A DNA stretch of 64,000 nucleotides from Mytilus californianus (Eukaryota > Mollusca > Bivalvia > Mytilida > Mytilidae). The first letter of the stretch is position 1. Every line of letters starts with the position of its first letter. The DNA is taken from the NCBI RefSeq assembly GCF_021869535.1, contig NW_026262581.1, positions 118,200,771 to 118,264,770 of the forward strand, written 5' to 3'. The translations under genes were made by a program, and so were the position numbers. Positions 43,246-54,749 of this stretch are shown one piece after another. The notes under the pieces were generated by a model, which made no database searches, was not told the origin of the DNA, and worked only from the letters and a program-made list of their open reading frames with translations.

Positions 43246-44214
43246 TAAAGATTGCCAAATCGAAAACTATTTACCAGGACAACGATAATGTTTACCATAA
43301 GAGAAATAGTTATTATGTATTTAAACAAACTCATGAAAAAAAGGTATCACTTGATATCAACTCTCGTTATTTAATTTCAATAATATTAATAAAATTTTAT
43401 AAAAGAAATTCAGTATGATCCAACCAACCCCCCCCCCCCCCCCCCCCCCCCCCACCACCCCACCCCCCAAGTGCAATTTGAAATTCAATTTCTACTATAA
43501 TTCTGATTCAAAATTATATAAATGTATTCCCGTTTTCAGCTTCTCATTCAAAAGAAACCGGTTTGACTTTTCTAGGTAAATCGACGCATTCCTAGTAAAC
43601 TTGAAATTCGTGATATATAACTACTGGATTATAGATGTTAGACAAAGAGTATCAAACAGAACACGTTGAATGCCAGCACCCGAAAACGTATGGATACCAG
43701 CATCCACAAAATAACTGGGAGATTATCAGCAACATTCCTCTAATTAATTTTAATTTGAGATGATATATAGAACATAAATCAAAGATAAATGTTATCATTA
43801 CTATTGTATGCATGCAACTACAGAAAAAAGTTGTATCCAGACTGTTTAGGGTTTTTCGGGGTATTAGAGCTTGTTCGCTCAAGTTTTTTAATATATCTTA
43901 ACTATTAAAGTATATACTGTGATTTCTTTTTTAATTCTACGTAATACGTACAGATACGTGTATATTGTACAAAGATATTTTTTTTGCACAAATTTAAAAC
44001 TATTTCACTTCATTGTATTTTCTACATGGTTTTTATTTTTTACATAATCAAACACCAAAAGGCAACACATCTTGGCCTTTTCATCGGCCATGGCAATTTT
44101 CCAGTCTTTCTCCTGAGAGTTATAATTCATTTCAAGTGTTTTGAGACCTCTCGTAAAGAATGTCAACTATATACTCCTTTTACATGAGATAGTTTCCTCA
44201 TTTGCTTGTCAGAC
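43246..44214. other. Intergenic sequence
   Basis: Contains a C-homopolymer of about 26 bases at 43428-43453. No gene recognised. Confidence 0.4.
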
Positions 44215-44435
44215 AGAATGAGTCTGTTTGTCAAATTTACTATCAACTACAACATTTTTTTGTTGGCGTTTTTGTTAGATTTATTTGTTTGTCTGTTTGG
44301 GTTGCTCACCCAATTTTGTCAATATGATGGAAGTAAAAAACTGTCATACAAGTCGGAGGTTTAGCTAGCTTTAAAACCAGGTTTAACTCACCATTTCGTC
44401 GGAAAATGTCTGTACCAAGTCAGAATGTTTTTCAT
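44215..44435 (+). repeat. Dispersed repeat family F copy
   Basis: GTCAATATGATGGAAG, GGAGGTTTAGCTAGCTTTAA and AAATGTCTGTACCAAGTCAG match 13850-14030. Confidence 0.7.
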
Positions 44436-44564
44436 TCGTTTCATTGGCTGAAAAAGTCTAACGTTGGTTTTTTATGGACTTCCTCCCTTAAAGTTCGGTA
44501 TTTTTGTTATCATTTTTTGTACACTTGACATAACTTACATAGTACTTCTTGATTGATTGATTGG

Positions 44565-44815
44565 TTGGTGTTTGTTTTCGTCGCATCAACGACCAGACGT
44601 AATATATAGGAGTAAAACGACGGGAATCGCATATGGAGCAGGACCTTCTTACCCTACCAGAGCACATAAGATCACCCCACTTTTTGATGGGGTTCGTGTT
44701 GCTCTTATTTTGTAGGCTGTTGTTTTTTGGTTTTTTGTAGTTTTTATTTTTTTCTCCCTGACGTTTGTAGTTTGTCTTGAGTTGTTCCTTTGGTGTTATC
44801 CGCATCTCTTTTGTT
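44565..44815 (-). repeat. Dispersed repeat family B copy
   Basis: CATATGGAGCAGGACCTTCT, CCAGAGCACATAAGATCACC and GATGGGGTTCGTGTTGCTC. The minus-strand ORF at 44488-44820 is a translation of the repeat. Confidence 0.75.
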
Positions 44816-45059
44816 GGCATGGATATTAGTTTTCTGACTTTGTCACTGACCTGACTTCCATAACACGCCTGGTAAAGAATGTTTCCGTTAGAAAAATAAG
44901 AATAACATTTACAAACTAGTGTACGATATTTGCCGATTTCTGCATCTACAGATTGGCAAATCTCATCCTGTAGAGAAGGTACTTGTACATCAACACATTA
45001 TTTTGATCTCTTTCTACGTATCATTACCTCAGATATATTTCCAGCTAGTTAACTTTACC

Positions 45060-45400
45060 CTGAACATTCCAGATCTAGGTCTGTTTTTACTGCTTTAAAC
45101 CAGTTGTTAGATGAGCTAACCTGTCTCAAGGACATAACTAAAGCAGACTTGTCATGAAACTATCTAGTCTGTTGAAACCAGACCTTTAGGCAGGCTTGCT
45201 TTTTGACAATCCCATTTACGGTTGGGATTCCTGGTCTTTTTTTTTGTGACAGATCGGCTACTTGGTTAGTTTTGTGAAAGGTCTGCTTTTTACCAGACTT
45301 GTGGAAGGAAATGCCATTGATATATCATGTTATAAAAGATATACCTAATCGAGTGAACCAGACTGGAATCTTTTTTAAAACGGGTCTGGCTTGTTAAGAG
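45060..45400. repeat. Cluster of CCAGAC/GTCTGG motifs
   Basis: About ten short matches to CCAGACTT or AGGTCTG in both orientations occur within 340 bases (for example near 45077, 45143, 45178, 45186, 45278, 45294 and 45358). No clear ends were found, so this is only a motif cluster, perhaps a decayed subterminal repeat array. Confidence 0.4.
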
Positions 45401-46490
45401 GAGTAACAATCCTATTTAATTTGTGTTCCGCCTTTTCTTCAAAAGCGTGAATGTCAGAAGTTAACTTTTTGGGCAGTCAAAAGAACAGTTCTTTCCCAAA
45501 ATATGCTATCCTAGTTAACATGACTTTTGTATTGGACCGGTTTGAGAAGTAAACAAATAACAAGTATGAAGTAATATACCGTACGTTCCAGATGAAGGTA
45601 AATCCAGCAAACTTTTTGAACGCACGGTACATGTAGTTTCTAAAGTGTTGTTTTCTTTCTTTTTCTTAGGAGGTGGGGTGAGGGTCACAACCCTACAATT
45701 ACATAAAAAATCAAACGGGCTTAGATAAAGCAAGAAGAACCATGTCACCTTTGCCTGATTTCTGTTCCATAACTTTAATATTTTCAAACATTTTTCAGTT
45801 AAGAATATCACATTTTTGCGTGAAAAATCCCGAATAACGGCGAGGCATCAACTACTATCTTCAGGTATTAACAGTATAGGCCCAGTTGTTGTAAATCAAA
45901 GTGAAATGTACTAATTTTAAAGTGTTAGCTGCACATCTTCGTCTATTAATCGGTTATTTGACACTATTCTAATAAGTTACAGTTTTTAACAGATAAATAG
46001 AAGGTTACTGTCAATTAATCAAAATACAATTAATAATTCATACAATGGTGAAAGACTGTTGCAATTATTTTGTGTTGTTTACGCTCATGATGAAAAAGGA
46101 GAAAAAAGGATTTCTTCTATCGTTTTGAATATTATAGAGTTTTTGCCATCATGAAAAGTAACTGTTCGTGTGTAGACTATGATATAGATTATATTGGAAA
46201 TGTATCAAACATCTTAAGGTACCAAATATATATCAAACATTCACAGCACTAGCAAGGAGATAAGAATAAAAAAGAGGGGATTCTTTGTTCAAAGCAAAAC
46301 AATTATGTGGAGTATCCACGACATTAGACTAATTAACCATGAACTGAACAACCAGTGAGACTGAGGGCTACACGTAACCATTAAACATGTTTATGGACAT
46401 CAATTATAACTTTGGAACATGGTAGACATTGCTAGTTTTTTTCTTTTTGTTGAACGCAATTTCCGTATTTTATGCACTTTCACTGATGCA

Positions 46491-46549
<59 letters not shown>

Positions 46550-46784
46550 GTTTTAAGGGACTGTGAAATTTCCCGACCCGCTAGCCGAGGGAAATTCGGT
46601 CCCAAGACTGGCATTTTTCGCAAATACCCCTCCATAACATGATATATCTGTTTAATTACACCGAATAGATTTTGATTGAAACTCTCTGTACAGGTTAAGG
46701 GAAATCTTTTTTTTTTACTAGTAAGCTGTAATCCATAAACATGTTTATGCATAATTTTGAGGATAAGTAGAGACTATCATAGTA
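45401..46784. other. Intergenic sequence with a (GA)n microsatellite
   Basis: (GA)n at about 46495-46546; the Ser-Leu-repeat ORF over it is an artefact. One dispersed GAAGGTAAATCCAG motif lies at 45594. No gene recognised. Confidence 0.5.
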
Positions 46785-47879
46785 CACTACAAACCAGTAA
46801 AAGTCTGAAATGGCCTATATCTGTACTCGACTGTACTGATTTTTACTCGACCAGTCTGAATTGGTCTGAATTTTACTCGACATTACTCGACCCCAGTCTT
46901 AACCATACTCGACTGTACTGATTTGTACTTGACCCTTATCTTTGCCATTGAAAATAGTCTCAACTATTACTCGGCCAGTCTGAAACAGTCTTAACCCATT
47001 CTCGACCTGTACTCGACCTATTTTTTCAGTCTAAACCATACTCGACCAAAGGTCTGAACAATACTCGACCAGTCTGAACCATACTTGACCAAATAACCTC
47101 TTTTTTTTTTATTTTAACTGTTAAAATAAAGTTCTTTTTAAAGTAGATTCATGGTATACCGCCATCTTGGATTGTACTATCGCAGTACACTATCAGTCTA
47201 GTTATTTGCCCAAAATCTGCAAATTTGTAGACAGATGTGCAATTTTATTGATAAGACAGTTTATATATATGAAGAAAACTTACTGATTTATTGCATTATC
47301 CAAAATATTTAAACAAATACCAAACATTTGTGTTTTAGAATAATTTTTTTCAACTAAACAATTTTAGGGGAGATAACTCTATTAGTAAAAAATTTATACT
47401 AGACTGATAGGGAAATTTAAAATTTTTACTTGTAGCAAGAAAACAAGTTTGGTGACACCATTTTTCCTTTTATCATATTAAAACATATTATAAAACCTAT
47501 CTTCTTACAATTTATTTCAAAATTCTATCTCATAGATTTCTTTTAATGCACAAAAATGTGTTTTTTCATGATCATTCTAACCAAATTTAGGCAATTTTCG
47601 ACGACTCATAGCTTGAAAAATAGCACGGTGACCCATCCTTTTTATTATATTTTTGAAAAGAGCATAGTGAAATCTTCATTTTGGCAAAGTATAAGCAAAT
47701 TCTATCTCGGGAAACATATACCAATGATCTACCTTAACTGACATGAAAACAGCCACAATAAAATAAAGATATATATAAAAACAGGTTTTTACATCCTTAC
47801 ATGATTCTCAGATTTATCAAATAGAGATAGTTAAATCAAATTATCTTATGTAATAAGTTAATTATATTAATTTCAAAGT

Positions 47880-48490
47880 TTTAGAGTTTTGTTAAAAAAA
47901 GATTTTCTTTTACCTAAAAATCACACCTATACTGAGGGTAATTAAACCTTATTAAGGTGCTTCTTGTTTGGCATGTGTTTTTTTTTTTTTAAACTTAATT
48001 TTCCTAAATTCCTAAAAATAAACTACATAGGTTTCATGGTTACATACAATAGTTATATAATTATCTTTTTAATGATGAAACAACAGCCAACAAAATCACT
48101 GAAATTGTTTAACCTTATATTAGAAATATATCTATTATTATAATTTGGGATATATTATTGCATATAATATATAACATATAAAAGGGATAAAAAATTAAAG
48201 AAATTAATTAAATTGTTCTTCTGGTCAGTGGTGAAGTATAAAGAAATACCTCCTGCTTGGGGCAAGCTCATTAAAAAGATCACACCTGGTCAGAGAGTAT
48301 TAAATTCTAAATAACATTCATTCAAAATTGCAACATCCTGTTTAACTTAAATCGCAAGGCCTTTTGAATTCACTAGATAAGTAATACACGAGTTTAAGAA
48401 AAATAGGGCTTTCTTTTTACCTGTAAAACACACATGTACTGAGGTAATTAAACCTTATTTAGGTGCTTCTTGTATGCCATGTCTTTGATT
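47880..48490. repeat. Duplicated segment about 500 bases apart inside the CACTA-like element
   Basis: GGTAATTAAACCTTATT followed by AGGTGCTTCTTGT occurs at about 47937 and again at about 48436, with similar sequence before it (TTTTACCT, TACTGAGG). This suggests an internal tandem duplication. Confidence 0.55.
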
Positions 48491-48904
48491 TTGACAAAAA
48501 TTATTTAAATTTAATTGAAATAAATTTTTACTGTAACTTTGGAAGACATTTCCTTTTTTAAAAGGTTATCAAGGATTGCTATGGAATTTCTATTATCATG
48601 ATTATATTAAATTCTTGGTTTAACAAAACAAAGGTGTCATTTTTTAAATTTATTAAGTTGCTTTATATACTATTTTATATATATTTTAATAAAAAAAATG
48701 TTCACTGCATTATCAACTAAACTCAACTGACACCATAAATCTATACTAGGCTTAAGTTAATGGAGAAAATTGTCCAGTAACCATAAAATATATCTAAAAC
48801 ATTCAAAAAATTTTGAATAACATTGAAAATATTAGTCACAATTCAGTTTTGAGATTATTTGATCAGCTTGTTTTATTTTTATTTTAAAGGTGATATATAG
48901 AGTG

Positions 48905-49418
48905 TAGGACAGAAAGTCACAGGACAAAAAGTCACAGACAAAAAGTCACGGACAAAAAGTCACAGGACAAAAAGTCACAATTCAGTTTTGAGATTATTTT
49001 TCTTTGAACAAGAAAACACTCATTTAAAAAATTATTTTTTTTTTTTTTTTCTTGAAAAGTTTTATATAAAGCAACTTTGTTATTAAAATTTATTCAATAA
49101 ATATCAATATTGATCAAATAATTGTTATGAAAACAAGATGTCAAAGTGGCTAGGTACTTAAATGGCTTCATTGTGCCAAGAAATATATCCTTTCCTTGAT
49201 TAAAATTTAATAAATTTTCATTTATCAAGGCTTATGAACAATTTCCTAAACTTAAAAATGTATATATGTTATAAAAAAGAAAATATTTCAAGATCTTTCT
49301 CTTAATATTCGAAAAATTGTCAACAAATTATTTGTGACTTTTTGTCCTGTGACTTTTTGTCTTATCAAATTTGTGACTTTATATGTCCTGTGACTTTTTG
49401 TCCTGTGACTTTCTGTCC
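48905..49418. mobile_element. Nested inverted-repeat element with GACAAAAAGTCACAG units
   Basis: The left end begins GGACAGAAAGTCACAGGACA and repeats a unit of about 16 bases (GACAAAAAGTCACAG) five times to 48978. The right end (49330-49418) is the mirror image, ending TTTTTGTCCTGTGACTTTCTGTCC. The AT-rich interior has no ORF. Confidence 0.7.
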
Positions 49419-49934
49419 GTTTACCGATATATACATGTATATGTAAGTGTTGATGAATACGGTGTTGAAGTTCTATTATGTTTATTGTGAAATTTTTGTT
49501 TCAATGCTATATTGAATACATTTTTAATTTCAAATTGTTGTTCAAATTTCTAGCCAGGGGAAATAGCTGTTGTTAAAAACAGTTCCTAAATTGGTGAAAT
49601 ACAATAGATAGATACAAAAAAATAGGTCTAGGTTGGTTAAGACTTGGTCGAGTATGGTTCAGACTAGGTCGATTATGGTTCAGACTAGGTCGAATGTGGT
49701 TCAGACTAGGTCGAGCATGGTTCAGACTACGTCGAGCATAGTTCAGACGCGTATAAAATGGTTAAGTACTGGTCGAGTAAAGGTCGAGTACAAGTTCAAA
49801 CTGTTAAGTATGGTTCAGACTACAGTCGAGTATTATCAAGTAAATTTCAGACCAATTCAGATTGGTCGAGTAAAAATCAGTACAGTCGAGTACAGATATA
49901 GGCCATTTCAGACTTTTACTGGTTTGTAGTGGTA

Positions 49935-50940
49935 CCGCGGGAAATATACATGCACGTATACGCGTTAACGCTGTCTTTATGCAACGTCATGGTATCTATG
50001 TGTAAAAGTCATTGACATTCCATTATTAAATCGTTCATTTGTATAGACGTCTTTTTCCACTTTATATACACAACGCATTTTTCAATATACGATCACGAGA
50101 TTTGTGCCGTGCAGTCGTGTTGTCTGACATTTTTGTTTACAGTTTTCGGATTACCTCTATCAATCAATATTGCTTAATCATTTTGCCTTAATAATCGGGA
50201 TAAGGTGAGAAAGGTTCCGAATAATTTTGGCGGGAATACGCTCACGAGGGTAAAAAAAGAATATCTAAAATGGCAAATACCACGGCAAAGAGGGGAATTT
50301 GAGACATATTCATCGGCAGTGGTGAAAAACAGGCAAATTCCTTTGAAATGAGGAAAAAAGATTAGAATATGCGAAAAATACACTGGCTACCAATCAATCA
50401 AAATTCGGCATTCTTATATAAGGTGTAATTATGAGTTAAGTTCCACTATGCTGCTTTCGTTATGCGATTCATGTTTACTGTCGAATAATGATACACTACT
50501 TTCATTTTTAATGTATGGGCGATTCATTTCTATTGTATATGCGGTTCATTTTCACAGTAGGAATCGTTTTCATTTTCATCAAATAGAGTGTTAGTTCAGA
50601 CGACTCACTGACAAACTACCGGTAAATAAAGTCAGTAGGATTTGATAATACTTACTTTGTGAGTGAAACGAATTACAAAAAAATGAAGTGCGTAAAAATA
50701 AGAGCATTTATTGCTAAAAATATTCAATTCTATCTTTTTTAAATAATTCGCCAGAATATATTTGAAGGATTAAATGTATCCATTCCAATGATATTTCTTC
50801 ATTGAATACATATACCTTGCACAGTTAAGCACATTAACGACCACTAAAAACTATGCTTAAGATACTGGTGTCACTTACCGTAGCACACTTACGCCGTTTT
50901 ATTCTGCAGAACATTTGTTTAACGTTTCCTTTTCTTAAAT
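49935..50940. other. Intergenic sequence
   Basis: No gene or recognised repeat. Confidence 0.4.
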
Positions 50941-50965
50941 ACAGTAATTGTATAGTATTTGAATT

Positions 50966-51286
50966 ATGATGCTTTTTACAGGCTTTTTTGGTTATGATCT
51001 ACATGTTATCATTGAGACTTTCTTAAGTGTAAATGTTATGATTCTGGTAAAAGAAATGTCATTGCTTGCTTTAATTTCGATACAGATGAAAGCAACAGAC
51101 GCAGCAGGTATAATGACCGTTTTACTTGTTACAAGTTTGCATTTAAGGCAAACTCGTCCAAGACCGACGGACTCTCAGGATTTGAACGATGTCGCTGCTA
51201 CTTCTATTTGTTCATCTTCCGGATCAGCTTCATTGCTTACTTCCCATCGTATGAATACGAATTATACAAACTTTGAATTGATTTAA
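50966..51286 (+). CDS. ORF of unknown function, doubtful
   Basis: A 106-codon ATG ORF: a hydrophobic first half (FLSVNVMILVKEMSLLALIS) and a polar Ser/Thr-rich second half ending NYTNFELI. A second frame is also open over much of the same stretch, which weakens the case. It might be a terminal exon of an unidentified gene or chance. No family recognised. Confidence 0.15.
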   Translation: MMLFTGFFGYDLHVIIETFLSVNVMILVKEMSLLALISIQMKATDAAGIMTVLLVTSLHLRQTRPRPTDSQDLNDVAATSICSSSGSASLLTSHRMNTNYTNFELI

Positions 51287-52861
51287 GCATATTTCGTGGT
51301 TGTTTCGACAAAAACATCACATATAAAACATGAAAATGGTCTTTCAAGTGGAGTCATTGTTTTAATTTTCCTGAAGTTAAAAATGAGCCCGGGGGGCATT
51401 GTATCGGATACAACTGTTTATAGATATGTTATTCATTATGTAGCGCACTATTAACATACCTGTACCAATATGTACTTGGGCGTTTGTACTTTTTAAATAT
51501 TGTGCAAATTTGAATCATAAATCTTGTTGAATGCAAGTTTTCTGGCACTGAGAATACACATGTGTAATGCATTCAACATTCATTTTGTGCTAAGGGGACA
51601 ATTCTTTGGACATCTATATAGTTTTCATACAAATTTAGTAAAACGAGTTTCGTTTGAATTTTCCAAGTGAGCAATTGTACAGTAAATGTACATTTTTTTT
51701 TTATATAAAAACATCATACTTAATTTAAAAATACGATAATTTTCTGATTTGCAATTTTATCATTAAATCTGGTATAACGTTAAATTTCGCAACATTAACT
51801 GATACGGGACACACTTATGGAACGCCACAGCTGTCTTATGTTGTACTCTGATATTACGTTATGTTGTTTTATTATTACTTGGTGATATTTTGCCTTTACA
51901 TAATATAGTTTTGACATTACGTTTTGATATAACTCAATATGGAATAGTCATTACTTAATGATATTTCGATTTTACGTGATATGGTTTCGTATTGACTTGA
52001 TATGGTTTTTCATTACTTAATATGGTTTTGTCGTAGCTCGATGTGATTTCATCATTATTTCATGTGGTTGTGTCATTATGCAATGTGATTTTAACATTAC
52101 TTGATGTGAATGTGGTTTAACGTTATGTATTTATTTCATTTCATGGTGTGGTTTTGTTATTTCGTAACGATGATTTGCCCATTCTTCATATGGCTTTAAC
52201 ATTACATAATCATGATTCAAAATTTGACGATTTTACACAACATGATGTGTTTGTTCCTGTATATGATGTGGTCCTGTCATTCTTTAATATGGTTATCACA
52301 TTACTCGATTAGGTAAAGCCACGTGACCATTTTGGAAAAAAAAATAGTTCTATTTTTAGACCGATTTCCATATGTCGTTTGTTAATGTGCTTCGGATGTG
52401 TGTCGCTATCCATTGAGATAAAGTTCAAATTAGAGTTCGAGTTGTTGTTCAGAGTTATTTGGTAGGAAAAAGGAGAACGGCAGACAAAAAGGAAACAAAT
52501 TACACAAAAAAAATATCAATATTTCGGACATAAGGGGGATATCCCCAATCCACTAGGTCCTGCCGTTTTTTCCCTTAGATCTCAAATAGAAGCAGTATTA
52601 TACTAAATTCGTGAAGAATTCAACGGAACCCTGTGTCTCGCCTGAGATTGCTGCTGTCATTGTAAAAGTGTAATGATGACTGTAAAACGTCCATTTATCG
52701 GTAAAAACAAAATAAAAAAAAAATTTACTGTACATGCTTTATCTCGATATAGAAGATTAACTCCTATACAAGTTTTATAACAATTCATGGAGGTTTACAA
52801 ATTTATCATGACAAAATAGTTTAATTTGGTAATATTTAATGCAAATAAAACTTATATAAAA

Positions 52862-53052
52862 ATAAGAAGATGTGGTATGATTGCCAATGAGACAACTTCC
52901 AACCACATACTAAATAACGTAGCAGCTAACAACTATATGTCACTGTATGGTCCTCAACAATGAGCAAAACCCATACCGCATAGTAAGCTGTAACAGGTCC
53001 AGAAATGACAAATGTAAAAACAATTCAAACGAGTAACCTAACGATCTAAATG
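52862..53052 (-). repeat. Dispersed repeat family A copy inside the fold-back element
   Basis: AAGATGTGGTATGATTGCCA through AATGAGCAAAACCCATACCG, the reverse of the family A end. Confidence 0.8.
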
Positions 53053-53394
53053 ATGAAGACGCCGACGACGGAATATAGATTTGTTGTGTCTCACTTCCGC
53101 GACATTAATATCGCAGGCTGGACACACATCAAATGGCTTGTACTTTATTGTCAACAAATGAGACACTTTAAATCAACTCACACTAAAGTTACAGGGAAAT
53201 TGGGGGGATCGGACTAAGCGACAAAGCATCAATTCTATAAAATAAGAATTCTCCGATTTATTTTAGCGTGTATTATCATTTGAACATATACGAATATCAA
53301 TCTTTTAATATATATTTTAGTAAATTCCATTCTCTGATATATCTCGCACTCAATTAAAAAAAAAAAAACTTTTTGGAATAACTGTTTCACAGGT

Positions 53395-53590
53395 GACGAC
53401 GGATATGTTCCAGTTGTCGTAACCACAATCCCGTCCCCTTTTCCTCGAATGAGACCTACCGAATTAGACCAAAATCACTGGGTTTGTACTTTCACGAATA
53501 ACACGACGGGTGCCACACGTTGAGCAGGATCTGCTTACTCTTCCGGAGCACCCGAGATCACCCTAGGATTTTGATGGATTTATATTGCCC
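53395..53590 (-). repeat. Dispersed repeat family B copy inside the fold-back element
   Basis: GACGGATATGTTCCAGTTGT, GAGACCTACCGAATTAGACC and CTTCCGGAGCACCCGAGATC, the reverse of the copy at 34195-34530. Confidence 0.8.
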
Positions 53591-53639
53591 AGTCATACCG
53601 ATCTATAAAGTTAAGCCAATTGCATCTGATTTTTACAGT

Positions 53640-53915
53640 TTATTCTTGTCTTGTGCTGTTACACTATTCACCCATGGTAGGGTTAGGGTTTAGCTCTTAC
53701 AGTCATGTTGAACTCCGCCACGTTCACATTCCTTATGTGCCTGTCCCAAGTCAGGAGCCTGTAATTCAATGGTTGTCGTTGCTTCATGTGCGTCATATTG
53801 CTTTTCGTAAGTCGTTTAGTTATTAGTTACGGGTGCCTTTAATTGCTTACATCCATTGCATTTAAACACTGGTGGATAGTTGTCTCATTGGCAATCACAC
53901 CACATCTAACTTTAT
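53640..53915 (+). repeat. Dispersed repeat family A copy inside the fold-back element
   Basis: CTTGTGCTGTTACACTATTC, GTGCCTGTCCCAAGTCAGGA and GTTGTCTCATTGGCAATCAC. The ORFs here are translations of the repeat. Confidence 0.8.
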
Positions 53916-54749
53916 TTCGATTTCTATGTGGTGTTTTGTATACTGTAACATTGTTTATCTTTTGTACGCATACCCCTTAACCCTTTTTTTTCGGAAGCCC
54001 GAGCAAAAGCCCTTGAACCGCGATAGAAAATTTAAATACGAACTCATATTAGATAACTCCAATTCAACTCGAAATCATAATCTAAATGAGACTCAAGTCT
54101 TACTCGAACTCTATCTCAAAAGGTAACTCAAACTCGAAGTTCAACTCGAAACTCAATGCTAACTCGAAATTTTATTCTAATTATGACTTAAATTCTAACT
54201 CGAAATCAAAAATTACTCGAAGTTTAAATTGAAGACTAACTCGAAGTTTAATTCAAACAGTAACCCGAACTTTAATTTGATCACTAACTCGATGGATTGC
54301 CACACTCATCCGAGGCAAATAAAACATGGAAATCGGTTTTAAAAATAGATCTAGTTTTTTTCCCAAATAGTCACGTGGTTTTACCTCATCAAGTAATGTG
54401 ATAACCACATCAAAGAATGACAGGACCACATCAAATACTGGAACGAACACATCATGTATTGTGAAAACATTATTATGTAATTTTAAAGCCATATAAGGAA
54501 TTAGCAAATCATCATTACGAAATAACAAAACCACATCATGTACTGAAACAACTACATTACATTAAGTCACATACACATCAAGTAATGTTAAAATCACATT
54601 GACTAATAACACAACCACATTAAATAATGATGAAACCACATCGAGTAATGACAAAACCATATTAAGTAATGAAAAAATATCCTCAAGTAATAATAAAACA
54701 ACATAACGTAATATCAGAGTACCACATGAGACAGCTGTGGCGTTCCATA

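Larger units (their letters stand above)
46785..49931. mobile_element. Non-autonomous CACTA-like (EnSpm) DNA transposon
   Basis: The two ends are inverted repeats starting CACTACAAACCAGTAAAAGT and identical for about 65 bases. GTA lies immediately outside both ends (46782-46784 and 49932-49934), as expected of a 3-bp target duplication. Subterminal regions (about 46810-47100 and 49620-49900) are arrays of short repeats around TACTCGACCAGTCTGAA, in mirror orientation. CACTA termini, a 3-bp duplication and subterminal arrays are hallmarks of the CACTA/EnSpm superfamily. The 2.5-kb AT-rich interior has no transposase ORF. The ORF at 49633-49929 (VQTRS repeats) is a translation of the array. Confidence 0.75.
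51818..54747. mobile_element. Large fold-back inverted-repeat element with TA flanks
   Basis: The left end TGGAACGCCACAGCTGTC (51818) is mirrored at the right end (closing at 54747), and TA lies just outside both. The inverted arms extend about 640 bases on the left and about 500 or more on the right. The outer part is quasi-repeats of roughly 25 bases like ACATCAAGTAATG; the inner part has TAACTCGAA-type repeats, best seen at 54020-54280. The arms differ in number of sub-repeats. The interior carries copies of families A and B and no transposase. The TA flank suggests TA-targeting transposition, but the superfamily is not clear. Confidence 0.7.

Noticed and set aside
43428..43453. Poly-C run as a possible functional element
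   Set aside because: A simple homopolymer with no mirrored or conserved partner; possibly also an assembly-sensitive site.
46480..46752. Minus-strand ORF with a Ser-Leu repeat
   Set aside because: It comes from the (GA)n microsatellite.
48905..48978. Regular 16-base repeats that could be mistaken for a CRISPR array
   Set aside because: The units are contiguous without unique spacers, are mirrored 400 bases away, and the DNA is eukaryotic.
49633..49929. ORF with MVQTRS repeats, looking like a repeat protein
   Set aside because: It lies wholly inside the inverted subterminal array of the CACTA-like element and has no start context or partner exon.
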